DNA of 64,000 bases from Taibaiella sp965229095 (GTDB lineage: Bacteria; Bacteroidota; Bacteroidia; Chitinophagales; Chitinophagaceae). Numbering within the stretch: position 1 is the stretch's first letter; every line of letters starts with the position of its first letter. Location of the stretch: the NCBI GenBank assembly GCA_965229095.1, contig OZ245855.1, positions 5,022,001 through 5,086,000 of the forward strand, in the 5' to 3' direction. Shown one piece after another: positions 8,264-16,666 of the stretch. The position numbers were made by a program, and so were the translations under genes. Under the pieces are notes generated by a model, which made no database searches, had not been told where the DNA came from, and saw only the letters and a program-made list of their open reading frames with translations.

Positions 8264-10156
8264 TTGTTACAACGCCTTTTACAACAATACTGGAACCACA
8301 GTGCTTTCCGTCCTTTGCAGGAAGAGATCATTACTGCCGTGATGGAAAGGAAGGATACCTTTGCCTTGTTGCCTACGGGCGGCGGTAAATCGGTATGTTA
8401 CCAGTTGCCGGCCATAGCGCAGGACGGCTTTTGCCTGGTGATAAGCCCGCTGATCGCTTTGATGCAGGACCAGGTAACACAACTGAACGCAAAAGGTATT
8501 GAAGCGGTATTTATCCATTCGGGGATGCAGGCCAGGCAGGTGAACGATATTTTGTACAAAGCCACCACGGGTACTTACAAGCTGTTGTATGTGGCCCCGG
8601 AACGCCTGCAATCCGAAGCTTTTCTCGATTATGTATCCGATTTTCAACTGAACCTTATTGCTGTAGACGAAGCACATTGCATCTCGCAATGGGGACACGA
8701 TTTTCGCCCTGCTTACCGCAAGATCGATAAGGTGAGAGACATATTCCCTGAGGTGCCGGTACTGGCGCTTACGGCCTCTGCTACAGAAAAAGTGCAGTTG
8801 GATATTATACAGCAGTTGCGGCTGAAAACACCAGCCGTGTTTAAGCAAAGTATTGTAAGGGACAATCTGTTCTATCATATACGGTACACTGAAAATAAGC
8901 CTGCCGATACGGCAACGCTTTTCGGATCGGTGAAGGGAAGCGGTATTCTTTATTGCCGTAGCCGTAAACGTTGTGTGGAAACGGCTTTGCAATTAAAGCA
9001 GGAGAATATCGATGCTACCGTTTATCATGCCGGGATGCCAAAGGAAGAACGGGAACATGCACAAACGGTATGGATGGCCAGCCACAGCAAAGTGATGTGT
9101 GCGACCACGGCCTTTGGTATGGGGATCAATAAGCCTGATGTGCGTTCTGTAGTGCATTACGATGCCCCGGAACATATAGAAGCCTATTACCAGGAGGCGG
9201 GCCGTGCCGGCCGGGATGGCGCAAAGGCGCATGCCGTCCTGTTTTACGATGATAAAGACCTGCTGCGCCTGCAGGAATCAACGGAGATCAATTATCCGCC
9301 TGAAGATTATATCAGGCAAGTATACCAGTTGGTGGGCGATTACCTGGGCATGCCGGTAGGTAAGGGCTTTGAAGAGCTGCAGGCTTTCGATGCCGTTGCC
9401 ATGGCCCATAAGTTCCAGTTGGAAACCCTGAAAACACTAAGCGCCATACGGCTGCTGGACCGGGAAGGGTTTTGGCAATGGAACGAAAATGCCAACACCC
9501 AAACTTTTGTACAGTTCACGACCGATAGGAAAACGCTTAATTACCTCGAAAAAAGTGAACCGGCGCTTTCCTACGTGGCGACAGGCCTGCTGCGCTTGTA
9601 TGGCAGCATCTTTCATTTCCCGACAGTGATCAGGGAGTTTGAGGTGAGCAAATTGCTCCGTATCGAAAAGCCCCAGTTGGACAGGGCTTTGCAACGACTG
9701 GATGCCCTGGGTGTGGTGGCCTACCAACCTGCGGTTGCAGGTGGCACTTTGTATTGGCTGCATCACCGGTTTTCTCCGGGACAGCTCCGGCTGGATATGA
9801 CTCATATCAACCAATTACGGAAGGCGCATGAAGAGCGTGTGCAAGCCATGACAGCTTATATACAGGCAGAAGATACCTGCCGGAATATCCTGTTGTCCCG
9901 CTATTTTGGTGAACCCGAAGGAGCACCTTGCAGTGGTTGCGATGTCTGCAAAAAGAAAGCGCTGCAGGAAAACACCACTAAGGATGTGCGGAAACAAATA
10001 CTGGAGCTGATCCGGGAAAAGCAGCAGATCTCGGTACAGGAGCTGTCGGCTCATTTCCCCGAAACAGCGCAGGCCAGCATCGTCGAATATGTACGCCTGC
10101 TGCACGACGAAAGTTTGTGCCGTGTTTATCCTACAGGAATTATCTTTGCCACTTAA
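8264..10156 (+). CDS. recQ: ATP-dependent DNA helicase RecQ
   Basis: RecQ is a 3'-5' helicase that unwinds stalled forks and recombination intermediates. In the 630-residue product the helicase motifs are in order: FRPLQEEI (motif 0), LLPTGGGKS (Walker A), ISPLIALMQDQV, VDEAHCISQWGHDFR (DEAH), ALTASAT, and QEAGRAGRDG (motif VI). A zinc-binding Cys set follows (CRNILLSRYF, then CSGCDVC) before a short C-terminal tail of about 60 residues. No HRDC domain is evident, so it is the short form. No ATG fits; a TTG at 8264 (reading LLQRLLQQYW) gives the usual N-terminal length, and a TTG at 8216 is the alternative. It is far smaller than RecQ-Wrn fusions. Confidence 0.9.
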   Translation: MLQRLLQQYWNHSAFRPLQEEIITAVMERKDTFALLPTGGGKSVCYQLPAIAQDGFCLVISPLIALMQDQVTQLNAKGIEAVFIHSGMQARQVNDILYKATTGTYKLLYVAPERLQSEAFLDYVSDFQLNLIAVDEAHCISQWGHDFRPAYRKIDKVRDIFPEVPVLALTASATEKVQLDIIQQLRLKTPAVFKQSIVRDNLFYHIRYTENKPADTATLFGSVKGSGILYCRSRKRCVETALQLKQENIDATVYHAGMPKEEREHAQTVWMASHSKVMCATTAFGMGINKPDVRSVVHYDAPEHIEAYYQEAGRAGRDGAKAHAVLFYDDKDLLRLQESTEINYPPEDYIRQVYQLVGDYLGMPVGKGFEELQAFDAVAMAHKFQLETLKTLSAIRLLDREGFWQWNENANTQTFVQFTTDRKTLNYLEKSEPALSYVATGLLRLYGSIFHFPTVIREFEVSKLLRIEKPQLDRALQRLDALGVVAYQPAVAGGTLYWLHHRFSPGQLRLDMTHINQLRKAHEERVQAMTAYIQAEDTCRNILLSRYFGEPEGAPCSGCDVCKKKALQENTTKDVRKQILELIREKQQISVQELSAHFPETAQASIVEYVRLLHDESLCRVYPTGIIFAT

Positions 10157-10181
10157 TACTTTAACTTTAAACCGGGCGTTA

Positions 10182-10526
10182 ATGATCATCGGAGTAGCGG
10201 GGCCGTATTCGGCGCCTACGGAAGAACGGCAACAACAGAACCTGGACCGCATGAACGAAGCGGCGGCCTTGCTGCTGGCCAAAGGCCATATTCCCTTGAT
10301 CGGGATGAACGCGGCCTTGCCGGTAGTGGATAAAGCAAAGCATGAGCATGATCGTTATCAAGCCATCATGGCTATATCCCTGGCGGTGATCGATCAATGT
10401 GAAGCCTTGCTGCTGCTGGCCGAAAGCCCCGGCGCCAATAAAGAGCGGGACCTTGTACTCGCCAAAGGCTTGCCGGTGTTTACTTCCATCGATGATATAC
10501 CGGTGGCAGAAGAACCATTTTTTTAA
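10182..10526 (+). CDS. DUF4406-like small protein (nucleoside deoxyribosyltransferase-like fold)
   Basis: This is a 114-residue protein starting MIIGVAGPYSAPTEE. The opening strand followed by GPYS, an Asn/Asp-rich helix (QQQNLDRMNEAAALLLAKGH) and a late segment with Cys-Glu-Ala and SPGANKERDLVLAKGLPVF resemble DUF4406 and the nucleoside 2-deoxyribosyltransferase fold, where such loops bind nucleotides. The catalytic Glu cannot be assigned confidently. The ATG at 10182 sits 13 bases after a TAACTTTA box (10162-10169); the longer frame into recQ is not credible. It lies 25 bases after recQ and 20 bases before the dehydrogenase. No function is asserted beyond the fold. Confidence 0.7.
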   Translation: MIIGVAGPYSAPTEERQQQNLDRMNEAAALLLAKGHIPLIGMNAALPVVDKAKHEHDRYQAIMAISLAVIDQCEALLLLAESPGANKERDLVLAKGLPVFTSIDDIPVAEEPFF

Positions 10527-10546
10527 GAAGAATACTAATACAGTAC

Positions 10547-11548
10547 ATGATAAATTTTGCGATAATCGGGTATGGACATATAGGAAAGCGGCATGCGGAA
10601 CATATCCTGAACAATAAGGAATGCAGGCTGGTGGCCATATGCGATATAGATACAGATATAGTAGACCAATTGCCCAACAAGGAAATTTCTTTCTATCCTA
10701 AAATCGAAGACCTGTTGTCGGCTACTACGGCAGATGTGATCTGTATCTGTACGCCCAATTACCTGCATTGTACGCAGGCCGTAGCAGCTTTGGAAGCGGG
10801 CAAGCATGTGGTGGTAGAAAAACCTATGGCCATGAGCGTGGCGGAATGCGATGAAATGATCGCTGCCGCCGACCGGAACCATAAAATTATTTTTGCGGTA
10901 AAACAGAACCGCTATAACCCGCCGGTAGCAGCCGTTAAGGAGCTGATCGCTTCCGGCAGACTGGGGAAGATATTCATGATGCAGGTCAATTGCTTCTGGA
11001 ACAGGAGCGACCAGTATTATGCCCAAAGCGAATGGCGGGGTAAGAAAGCGAAAGACGGGGGCTGCCTCTTCACGCAGTTCAGCCATTTTATCGATATCCT
11101 GTATTACCTCAATGGGAATATCGAAGAGGCTTCGGGTATCCTTACCAATTTTGCCCACCAGGATAATACCGAATTTGAAGACAGCGGTAGCTTCACCCTC
11201 AAAGCCGCCAACGGGGCCATCATCAACTTCAATTTTTCTACCTGCGCCTATGAGAAAAATATGGAAGGCTCGATTACGATACTGGCACAGAATGGCACGC
11301 TGAAGATAGGGGGACAATACCTGAATACCCTGGAATACCAATGCATACAGGGGGAAGAGCTGCCGCAGATCAATATCGTAGCCAAGGAAAACGATTATGG
11401 CCTGTACAAAGGCTCGATGAGCAACCATGATAAAGTGATCCAGAACGTGGCCGATGTGCTGAACCATAACCATGCGGTAATGACGGCAGCCGAAGAGGGC
11501 AGGGAGGTGATCCGGATCATTGAGCTGATGTATGCTTCGGCCCGCTGA
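10547..11548 (+). CDS. Gfo/Idh/MocA-family NAD(P)-dependent oxidoreductase
   Basis: This is a 333-residue sugar-type dehydrogenase. The N-terminal Rossmann fold starts at IGYGHIGKRHAEHI (about 7-20), with CICTPNYLH and the diagnostic HVVVEKPMAMS (about 87-97) that carries the active-site Lys. The C-terminal sheet domain includes KQNRYNPPV and the GGCLFTQFSHFIDILYY segment with a catalytic His/Asp pair. KQNRYNPPV and the overall layout resemble WlbA/WbpB, which oxidise UDP-GlcNAc-uronate at C3, but no surface-sugar genes are beside it, so the substrate is left open. It is followed 21 bases later by the TRIC-family gene. Confidence 0.85.
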   Translation: MINFAIIGYGHIGKRHAEHILNNKECRLVAICDIDTDIVDQLPNKEISFYPKIEDLLSATTADVICICTPNYLHCTQAVAALEAGKHVVVEKPMAMSVAECDEMIAAADRNHKIIFAVKQNRYNPPVAAVKELIASGRLGKIFMMQVNCFWNRSDQYYAQSEWRGKKAKDGGCLFTQFSHFIDILYYLNGNIEEASGILTNFAHQDNTEFEDSGSFTLKAANGAIINFNFSTCAYEKNMEGSITILAQNGTLKIGGQYLNTLEYQCIQGEELPQINIVAKENDYGLYKGSMSNHDKVIQNVADVLNHNHAVMTAAEEGREVIRIIELMYASAR

Positions 11549-11569
11549 TACGGGATGTAAAATACAATC

Positions 11570-12181
11570 ATGAATATCCAATATATTTTTGAGCTGGTGG
11601 GTACCTGCTTTTTCGCGGTTTCGGGAGCATTGGCGGCCAATAAGCAATCGGACCCCGATTGGTTTGGCGTTACCTTTATCGGTTTTATTACGGCTATAGG
11701 CGGCGGTAGTATCCGGGATATGCTGCTGGGCAGCTATCCCCTGGCCTGGATCGGGAACGTGCAGTTCCTGTATGCGATATTGACCGGGGTAGTACTGGCC
11801 AGTCTTTTTTATACGCAGTTGCAAAAGCTGCGGAAGACCCTTTTCATTTTTGATACCTTCGGTATTGCCCTCTTTACCATTCTGGGCACGGAGAAAGCCC
11901 TGCTGATAGGCGTGCATCCCCTGGTGGCGGCCATTATGGGTATGTTCTCGGCGATCATGGGCGGTGTGATCCGCGATGTGCTCACCAACCAGACACCGGT
12001 GCTTTTTCATAAAGAGATCTATGCCACAGCTTGCCTTGCCGGCGCTTTCCTTTATCTCTTGCTGGACAGGATAGGCCTTGACCGTAATCTCAGCTTTCTG
12101 ATATCGGGCTTGCTGATCCTCGTGATCCGGATCCTGGCGGTGAAGTACAAGCTGAGTCTGCCTAAGTTTAAAACAGAATGA
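11570..12181 (+). CDS. TRIC-family (UPF0126/YicG-like) membrane channel protein
   Basis: This is a 203-residue membrane protein with two homologous halves of three hydrophobic segments plus a last helix. Each half carries the Gly-rich hallmark: AIGGGSIRDMLLG (about 43-55) and IMGGVIRDVL (about 126-135). Bacterial members of this family are trimeric cation channels related to animal TRIC proteins; the physiological ion is not established here. The preceding dehydrogenase ends 21 bases upstream, so the two are likely co-transcribed, though a functional link is not evident. A strong hairpin follows at 12216. Confidence 0.85.
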   Translation: MNIQYIFELVGTCFFAVSGALAANKQSDPDWFGVTFIGFITAIGGGSIRDMLLGSYPLAWIGNVQFLYAILTGVVLASLFYTQLQKLRKTLFIFDTFGIALFTILGTEKALLIGVHPLVAAIMGMFSAIMGGVIRDVLTNQTPVLFHKEIYATACLAGAFLYLLLDRIGLDRNLSFLISGLLILVIRILAVKYKLSLPKFKTE

Positions 12182-12215
12182 TCTTTTATAGAGGTAGTCA
12201 GAGATAACGAAAATA

Positions 12216-12247
12216 ACGAGCGGCATTCCTCCTGGAATGCCGCTCGT
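12216..12247. terminator. Bidirectional hairpin terminator
   Basis: A 14-bp perfect stem (12216-12229 with 12234-12247) with a 4-base loop separates the convergent TRIC and parB genes. A T-rich tail is lacking on both sides. Confidence 0.75.
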
Positions 12248-12268
12248 ACTATATCAAACAGTATGTGA

Positions 12269-13243
12269 TCAGATCTTCATGGCATCCATGATGCGTTCCA
12301 GGTCTTCATCACTGTAGAAATCGATAAGGATGGAACCTTTGCCATTCTTTTTGCGGGATAAGGAAACCTTGGTGGCAAAGTGAGAAGCCATATTGTCTTC
12401 GATCCGTTTGTAGGCAGGCGGTAATTTCTGCGCCGTTGTATCTGCCTTTTCCAGGGGCTTTTTCTCCTGTAGCATATTCTTGACCAACTGCTCTATCTGC
12501 CTTACGGAAAGGCCTTTCTGGGTGGCTTCGCGGTACACGTACAGTTGTTCTTCCACATTCTCCAGGCCTATGATGGCGCGGGCATGTCCCATGCTCAGTA
12601 CACCATCACGCACCGCCTTTTGGATATCGGGCGGCAATTTCAGCAGCCGGAGGTAATTGGCTACGGTGCTGCGCTCCTTTTTCATCCGCTCGGCTACCTG
12701 CTCTTGCGTCAGGGAACACTCGTCCATCAGCCTTTTGTAGCTCAGGGAGATCTCTATGGCATTCAGGTTTTCCCTTTGGAGGTTTTCCAGCAAAGCCATT
12801 TCCAGCAGTTCCTGATCGTTGGCAGTGCGTACATAAGCTGGTATATCCTTTAATCCGGCCATTTTGGAAGCCCGGAAACGGCGTTCCCCTGATATGAGCC
12901 GGTATTTGCCATTCGCCATTTTGGCCACGGTAACCGGCTGTATGATATCGTGTAATAAAATGCTTTCTGAAAGCTCTTTCAACGCCTTTTCGTCAAAGTC
13001 GTGACGGGGCTGCTTGGGATTCACCTCGATCTGATCTACCGGGATACGGCCGCCTACGGCTGCCGATCCTGCCGCGGGTTTGCCCGAAGCGCTGGGGATG
13101 GCTTCGGCTGTGGCTTTCAGCTCCTCGTCTATATTGTTGAGCAGTGCTTTGATGCCCAGGCCCAATGCTTTCTTTTTATTGTTGGAATTTGTCATGTTCG
13201 CGTTTTCTTTCCCCTTGTCAACAGTATTAGTTGTTTGTTCCAT
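12269..13243 (-). CDS. parB: Chromosome-partitioning protein ParB
   Basis: ParB is the CTP-dependent clamp that loads at parS sites and spreads. The 324-residue product has the N-terminal KKALGLGIKALL that contacts ParA, then the ParB/Srx domain (IPVDQIEVNPKQPR, ISGERRFRASKMAGL), the helix-turn-helix domain (LTQEQVAERMKKERSTVANYLRLL) and a C-terminal dimerisation segment. The CTP-site GERRFRA motif is intact. The ATG at 13243 overlaps the end of parA by 17 bases, consistent with coupled translation. An ATG at 13195 (MTNSNNKKK) would give a length closer to many relatives and remains possible. No parS-like 16-mer was found by eye in the window. Confidence 0.93.
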   Translation of the reverse strand: MEQTTNTVDKGKENANMTNSNNKKKALGLGIKALLNNIDEELKATAEAIPSASGKPAAGSAAVGGRIPVDQIEVNPKQPRHDFDEKALKELSESILLHDIIQPVTVAKMANGKYRLISGERRFRASKMAGLKDIPAYVRTANDQELLEMALLENLQRENLNAIEISLSYKRLMDECSLTQEQVAERMKKERSTVANYLRLLKLPPDIQKAVRDGVLSMGHARAIIGLENVEEQLYVYREATQKGLSVRQIEQLVKNMLQEKKPLEKADTTAQKLPPAYKRIEDNMASHFATKVSLSRKKNGKGSILIDFYSDEDLERIMDAMKI

Positions 13244-14051
13244 GCTCGTCCGCTTCGAATATTTTGTCTTCGTTCTTTATTTTGGTCAGGTTGTTCTTTT
13301 GTAATATCTCTTTGGCCAGGTTCAGGTAATTCACTGCGCCGGTACTGTCCATATCGTACAGGAGCGCCGGCTTTCCGAAGCTTGGCGCTTCACCCAGCTT
13401 GGTATTTCTATGGATAATGGTGTTGAACACCAGCTCTTCGAAATGGTTTTTGATCTCCTCTACTACCTGGTTGCTCAGGCGCAGGCGGCCATCATACATC
13501 GTCATCAGGATGCCTTCTATCTGCAGCTCCGTATTGATGCGGGTCTGCACGATTTTGATCGTATTGAGCAATTTACCCAAGCCTTCCAGGGCGAAATATT
13601 CGCATTGTACCGGGATCACCACCGAATTGGCGGCTGTAAGCGCATTTACCGTAATGAGACCCAGGGAAGGAGAGCAGTCGATGATGATGAAGTCGAACTC
13701 CTTGCTTTCTTTCTCCAATGCCAGGCGCATCACATGTTCCCGGTTGGGGTGATTGATCAGCTCGATTTCGGCGCCTACCAGGTCCAGGTGTGAGGGCAGC
13801 AGGTAAAGGTTAGGCGTTTCTGTTTCCAGCATAGCCTGCGAAATAGGAATTTCGTTCACGATGCAATCGTAAAGGCTTACCTGTATGTTTTTAAGGTCGA
13901 AGCCATTTCCCGTAGTGCTGTTGGCCTGCGGATCGGCATCGATGAGCAGGGTCTTGTATTCCAGCACAGCCAGGCTGGCAGCGAGGTTGATCGCTGTTGT
14001 CGTTTTGCCTACACCGCCTTTCTGATTGGCTATTGCTATTATCTTTGCCAT
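13227..14051 (-). CDS. parA: Chromosome-partitioning ATPase ParA (Soj)
   Basis: ParA is a dynamic ATPase that moves ParB-parS complexes on the nucleoid. The 274-residue protein begins MAKIIAIANQKGGVGKTTTA, a deviant Walker A with the signature Lys, followed by DADPQANSTTG, DFIIIDCSPSLG (Walker B, about 121-132) and IPVQCEYFALEGL. There is no N-terminal helix-turn-helix, which fits the chromosomal Soj type rather than the large plasmid type. It precedes and overlaps parB. The leader before the start holds a small GCTC/GAGC hairpin, but no clear -7 box was found. Confidence 0.96.
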   Translation of the reverse strand: MAKIIAIANQKGGVGKTTTAINLAASLAVLEYKTLLIDADPQANSTTGNGFDLKNIQVSLYDCIVNEIPISQAMLETETPNLYLLPSHLDLVGAEIELINHPNREHVMRLALEKESKEFDFIIIDCSPSLGLITVNALTAANSVVIPVQCEYFALEGLGKLLNTIKIVQTRINTELQIEGILMTMYDGRLRLSNQVVEEIKNHFEELVFNTIIHRNTKLGEAPSFGKPALLYDMDSTGAVNYLNLAKEILQKNNLTKIKNEDKIFEADEHGTNN

Positions 14052-14129
14052 GGTACTGTTGCTCCCTGGAGAGCCGTTTTGTTAAATCAGTTAATGCTTC
14101 CTGTTGGGAAACAGGATAGCTGTTTGTTG

Positions 14130-14807
14130 TTACAGGTCGATCGTCTTCCCTATCTCCGGCAAAATCAGTTGTTTATCCACTTTGGCAAAAGCCTCTTTTG
14201 CCTTATCGTGATCGATCACAATATAACCAAAAGTATCGAAGTGAATGCCAACTACTTTGTCGCATTGCACGAACTCCGCAGCTATGGCGGCTTCTGCAGC
14301 ATCCATAGTGAAATTCCCACCCACGGGCATAATGGCCACATCCAGCTTCGTATAACGAGGGATCAACTGCATGTCCATAGTGAGGCAGGTATCGCCGGCG
14401 AAGTAAAAATTAATCTCTTCGGTCCTCACCACAAAACCGCCGGGGTTGCCGCCGTAGCTGCCGTCGGGCAGTCCGCTGCTGTGTATGGCAGGTACATAAT
14501 GCACCTTGCCAAACTCGAAATCCCTGGGTCCGAAATTCATCGGATGCACTTTGTCATGCCCTTGCCTTGCCACCCAATCGGTGATCTCCGCGTTGGAAAT
14601 AACGGTAGCTCCTGTGTTTTTGGCAATGGCCAGCAAATCGCCCACATGATCGCCATGACCGTGGGATACGAGAATGTAATCTGCTGCTATCGAATTGATA
14701 TCTATATCCTTTGCTAATGGGTTGCCCGTAATGAAAGGGTCGAACAGTAATTTTTTGCCAGATACTTCGACTGCAAAGCAGGCATGACCATAAAACGTAA
14801 ATTTCAT
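14130..14807 (-). CDS. Metal-dependent hydrolase, MBL fold (UPF0173-like)
   Basis: This is a 225-residue metallo-beta-lactamase-fold protein. It opens MKFTFYGHACF, as UPF0173 proteins do, with the metal motif SHGHGDHVGD (about 48-57), IHSSG near 109, AGDTCLTMD (about 136) and GIHFDTF (about 193), supplying the usual His and Asp ligands for two metals. UPF0173 proteins are predicted hydrolases of unknown substrate, acting in the cytoplasm. There is no signal peptide. It lies upstream of parAB in the same direction with a 78-base gap. A TATTTTTG box on the minus strand lies about 60 bases before its start. Confidence 0.88.
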   Translation of the reverse strand: MKFTFYGHACFAVEVSGKKLLFDPFITGNPLAKDIDINSIAADYILVSHGHGDHVGDLLAIAKNTGATVISNAEITDWVARQGHDKVHPMNFGPRDFEFGKVHYVPAIHSSGLPDGSYGGNPGGFVVRTEEINFYFAGDTCLTMDMQLIPRYTKLDVAIMPVGGNFTMDAAEAAIAAEFVQCDKVVGIHFDTFGYIVIDHDKAKEAFAKVDKQLILPEIGKTIDL

Positions 14808-14864
14808 ATTGCTATCCGGGAGTTTTGTCTGGGGTTTGTGGCAGATTCAAGCCGATAATAGCTA

Positions 14865-14872
14865 CAAAAATA
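14865..14872 (-). promoter_or_regulatory. -7 promoter box (TATTTTTG) of the MBL-fold hydrolase
   Basis: This is an exact TAnnTTTG match on the minus strand, 57 bases before the ATG at 14807. No good -33 partner was identified. Confidence 0.4.
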
Positions 14873-15035
14873 CGTTCAAAGAATGAATTTTGGGTTGATT
14901 GTGGATAAATTACAGGTTTTCAAATGGTAAATCCGGGCAAATCTTTTGTAAAACAGTACTGAACATGTAACATTGCAGTCCCGTTCTTTGTTATTGTAAT
15001 AATTGATAATTTGTTCGGGTTAATTTTTTAATTCT

Positions 15036-15917
15036 ATGAAGCACGCCTACATTTTTCCCGGACAGGGAGCACAATTTCCGGGTATGGGTAAGAACCTTTA
15101 CGAAACCAATGCCAAGGCAAAGGATCTTTTTGAACAGGCCAATACCATACTGGGCTTCCGTATTTCCGACATTATGTTTTCCGGTACGGAAGAAGAGCTG
15201 AAGCAAACCAAAGTAACCCAACCCGCCGTATTCCTGCATTCCGTGATCACTTTTATGGTACATCCCGATTTGAAGCCGGATATGACTGCGGGGCATTCCC
15301 TGGGCGAATTTTCGGCCCTGGTAGCTGCGGGCGCACTGAGCTTCGAGGACGGCCTGAATCTGGTTGCGCAACGTGCGTCGGCCATGCAGAAGGCTTGTGA
15401 GCTGAACCCCTCCACCATGGCGGCGATCCTGGGCCTGGAAGATGCCAAAGTAGAAGAAATATGCGCCGGTATTACCGATGAGGTGGTGGTGCCTGCGAAT
15501 TACAATTGCCCGGGCCAACTGGTGATCAGTGGCAGCATTGCCGGTATCGATAAAGCCTGTGAAGCGATGAAGGCTGCAGGCGCCAAAAGGGCATTGGTAT
15601 TACAGGTAGGCGGCGCGTTCCACTCGCCCCTGATGGAGCCTGCCCGCAAAGAGCTGCAGCAGGCTATAGAAAATACGCATTTCAATCAGCCGGTATGTCC
15701 TGTGTACCAGAACGTGGATGCCCGTCCTTATACTAATCCTGCCGAGATCAAGGCCAACCTGATCAACCAATTGACGGCGCCAGTACGCTGGACGCAAACG
15801 GTAGAGCATATGGTTGCCGACGGTGCTACGGAATTTACGGAATGCGGCCCCGGTAATGTGCTGCAGGGCCTGGTAAAGAAAATTCATCGCGAATCGGCGA
15901 CTTCCGGTTTGAACTAA
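15036..15917 (+). CDS. fabD: Malonyl-CoA:ACP transacylase
   Basis: FabD moves malonyl from CoA to acyl carrier protein for fatty-acid elongation. The 293-residue protein opens with the family signature FPGQGAQFPGMGKNLYE, has the nucleophile elbow GHSLGEFSALVAAG (Ser near 89), the AQRASAMQ segment with the carboxylate-binding Arg (about 114), GAFHSPLMEPA with the catalytic His (about 195) and ECGPGNVLQGLVKKI near the C-terminus. Length is usual. It stands alone here, without other fab genes, between an AT-rich leader and a strong hairpin. Confidence 0.96.
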   Translation: MKHAYIFPGQGAQFPGMGKNLYETNAKAKDLFEQANTILGFRISDIMFSGTEEELKQTKVTQPAVFLHSVITFMVHPDLKPDMTAGHSLGEFSALVAAGALSFEDGLNLVAQRASAMQKACELNPSTMAAILGLEDAKVEEICAGITDEVVVPANYNCPGQLVISGSIAGIDKACEAMKAAGAKRALVLQVGGAFHSPLMEPARKELQQAIENTHFNQPVCPVYQNVDARPYTNPAEIKANLINQLTAPVRWTQTVEHMVADGATEFTECGPGNVLQGLVKKIHRESATSGLN

Positions 15918-15937
15918 GATTACAATTGAAAATAATG

Positions 15938-15975
15938 AAAGACCGGCGTTCCTTTTCAGGAGACGCCGGTCTTTT
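15938..15975 (+). terminator. Rho-independent terminator after fabD
   Basis: A 12-bp stem (15938-15949 with 15963-15974), extended inside by TCCT/AGGA, is followed by T residues. The outer arms nearly match the hairpin at 50439-50470. Confidence 0.85.
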
Positions 15976-16008
15976 TAATAGTTAGTCGAGTCCGGTTAAT
16001 GTGTTTCT

Positions 16009-16513
16009 CGCAGCGCTTCCGCGTCGTAGCGAGCAATAAAGATAAGCCAGGCCAGGTCAAGCCTGAAGACGCTAAAGGAGCCCAGAAACCTTAATGGCTA
16101 AGCGATAAAAGCGCCCAAGATCCCTCACTCCACAAGCTGCGCAAGCTACATTCGGGATGACAACATGAGTGCTGCAGGATGTGCTATTCTTCTTTGTGCC
16201 TCCGTGCCTTGGTGAGCAATAATTAAACCTTCCTTCAAAAAATGAATATCGCAGCACTTCCGCGTTGCAGCGAGCAATGAAGATAACGCCAGGCCAGGTC
16301 AGCCTGAAGACGCTAAAGGAGCCCAGAAACCTTAATGGCTAAGCGATAAAAGCGCCCAAGATCCCTCACTCCACAAGCTGCGCAAGCTACATTCGGGATG
16401 ACAACATGAGTGCTGCAGGATGTGCTATTCTTCTTTGTGCCTCCGTGCCTTGGTGAGCAATAATTAAACCTTCTTTCAAAAAACGAATATCGCAGCGCTC
16501 GCCGTGGTGCAGC
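16009..16513. repeat. Tandem direct repeat, period 241 bp, two full units plus a partial third
   Basis: Unit 1 is 16009-16249, unit 2 is 16250-16490, and a third unit begins at 16491 but diverges after about 20 bases. The units differ at only a few positions, mostly in the first 60 bases, where a one-base gain and a one-base loss cancel; the last 170 or so are almost identical. No coding frame with family likeness is present, so the 690-base gap between fabD and the ABC gene is non-coding. Each unit contains a segment like ACATTCGGGATGACA and another like CTTTGTGCCTCCGTGCC; similar wording occurs in dispersed intergenic repeats I recall from Bacteroidota. A CACAAAGGCACGGAG segment in the opposite sense lies at about 16560, and a degenerate GCGAGCAATAAA end at 16629. 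Confidence 0.85.
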
Positions 16514-16666
16514 AGGAAAGTAAATAACATGCCATTGTAGAACGCGGCTATTATTCTCTCACAAAGGCACGGAGAAAAGAGAAATAGTATCTTCTTTTAA
16601 GGTAATATCTTTGTGGCGCTGCGGCACTGCGAGCAATAAAATCCGTTTGTTGCCTGTAAGCAATTA

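Noticed and set aside
10535..12226. A 563-residue open frame on the minus strand across the dehydrogenase and TRIC genes
   Set aside because: It lies wholly opposite two clearly recognised genes, is rich in His, Gln and Arg in the way of antisense shadows, and shows no family motif.
16072..16257. A 61-residue frame in the 241-bp tandem repeat
   Set aside because: It is not kept with the same ends in the second unit, and the repeat shows no coding bias.
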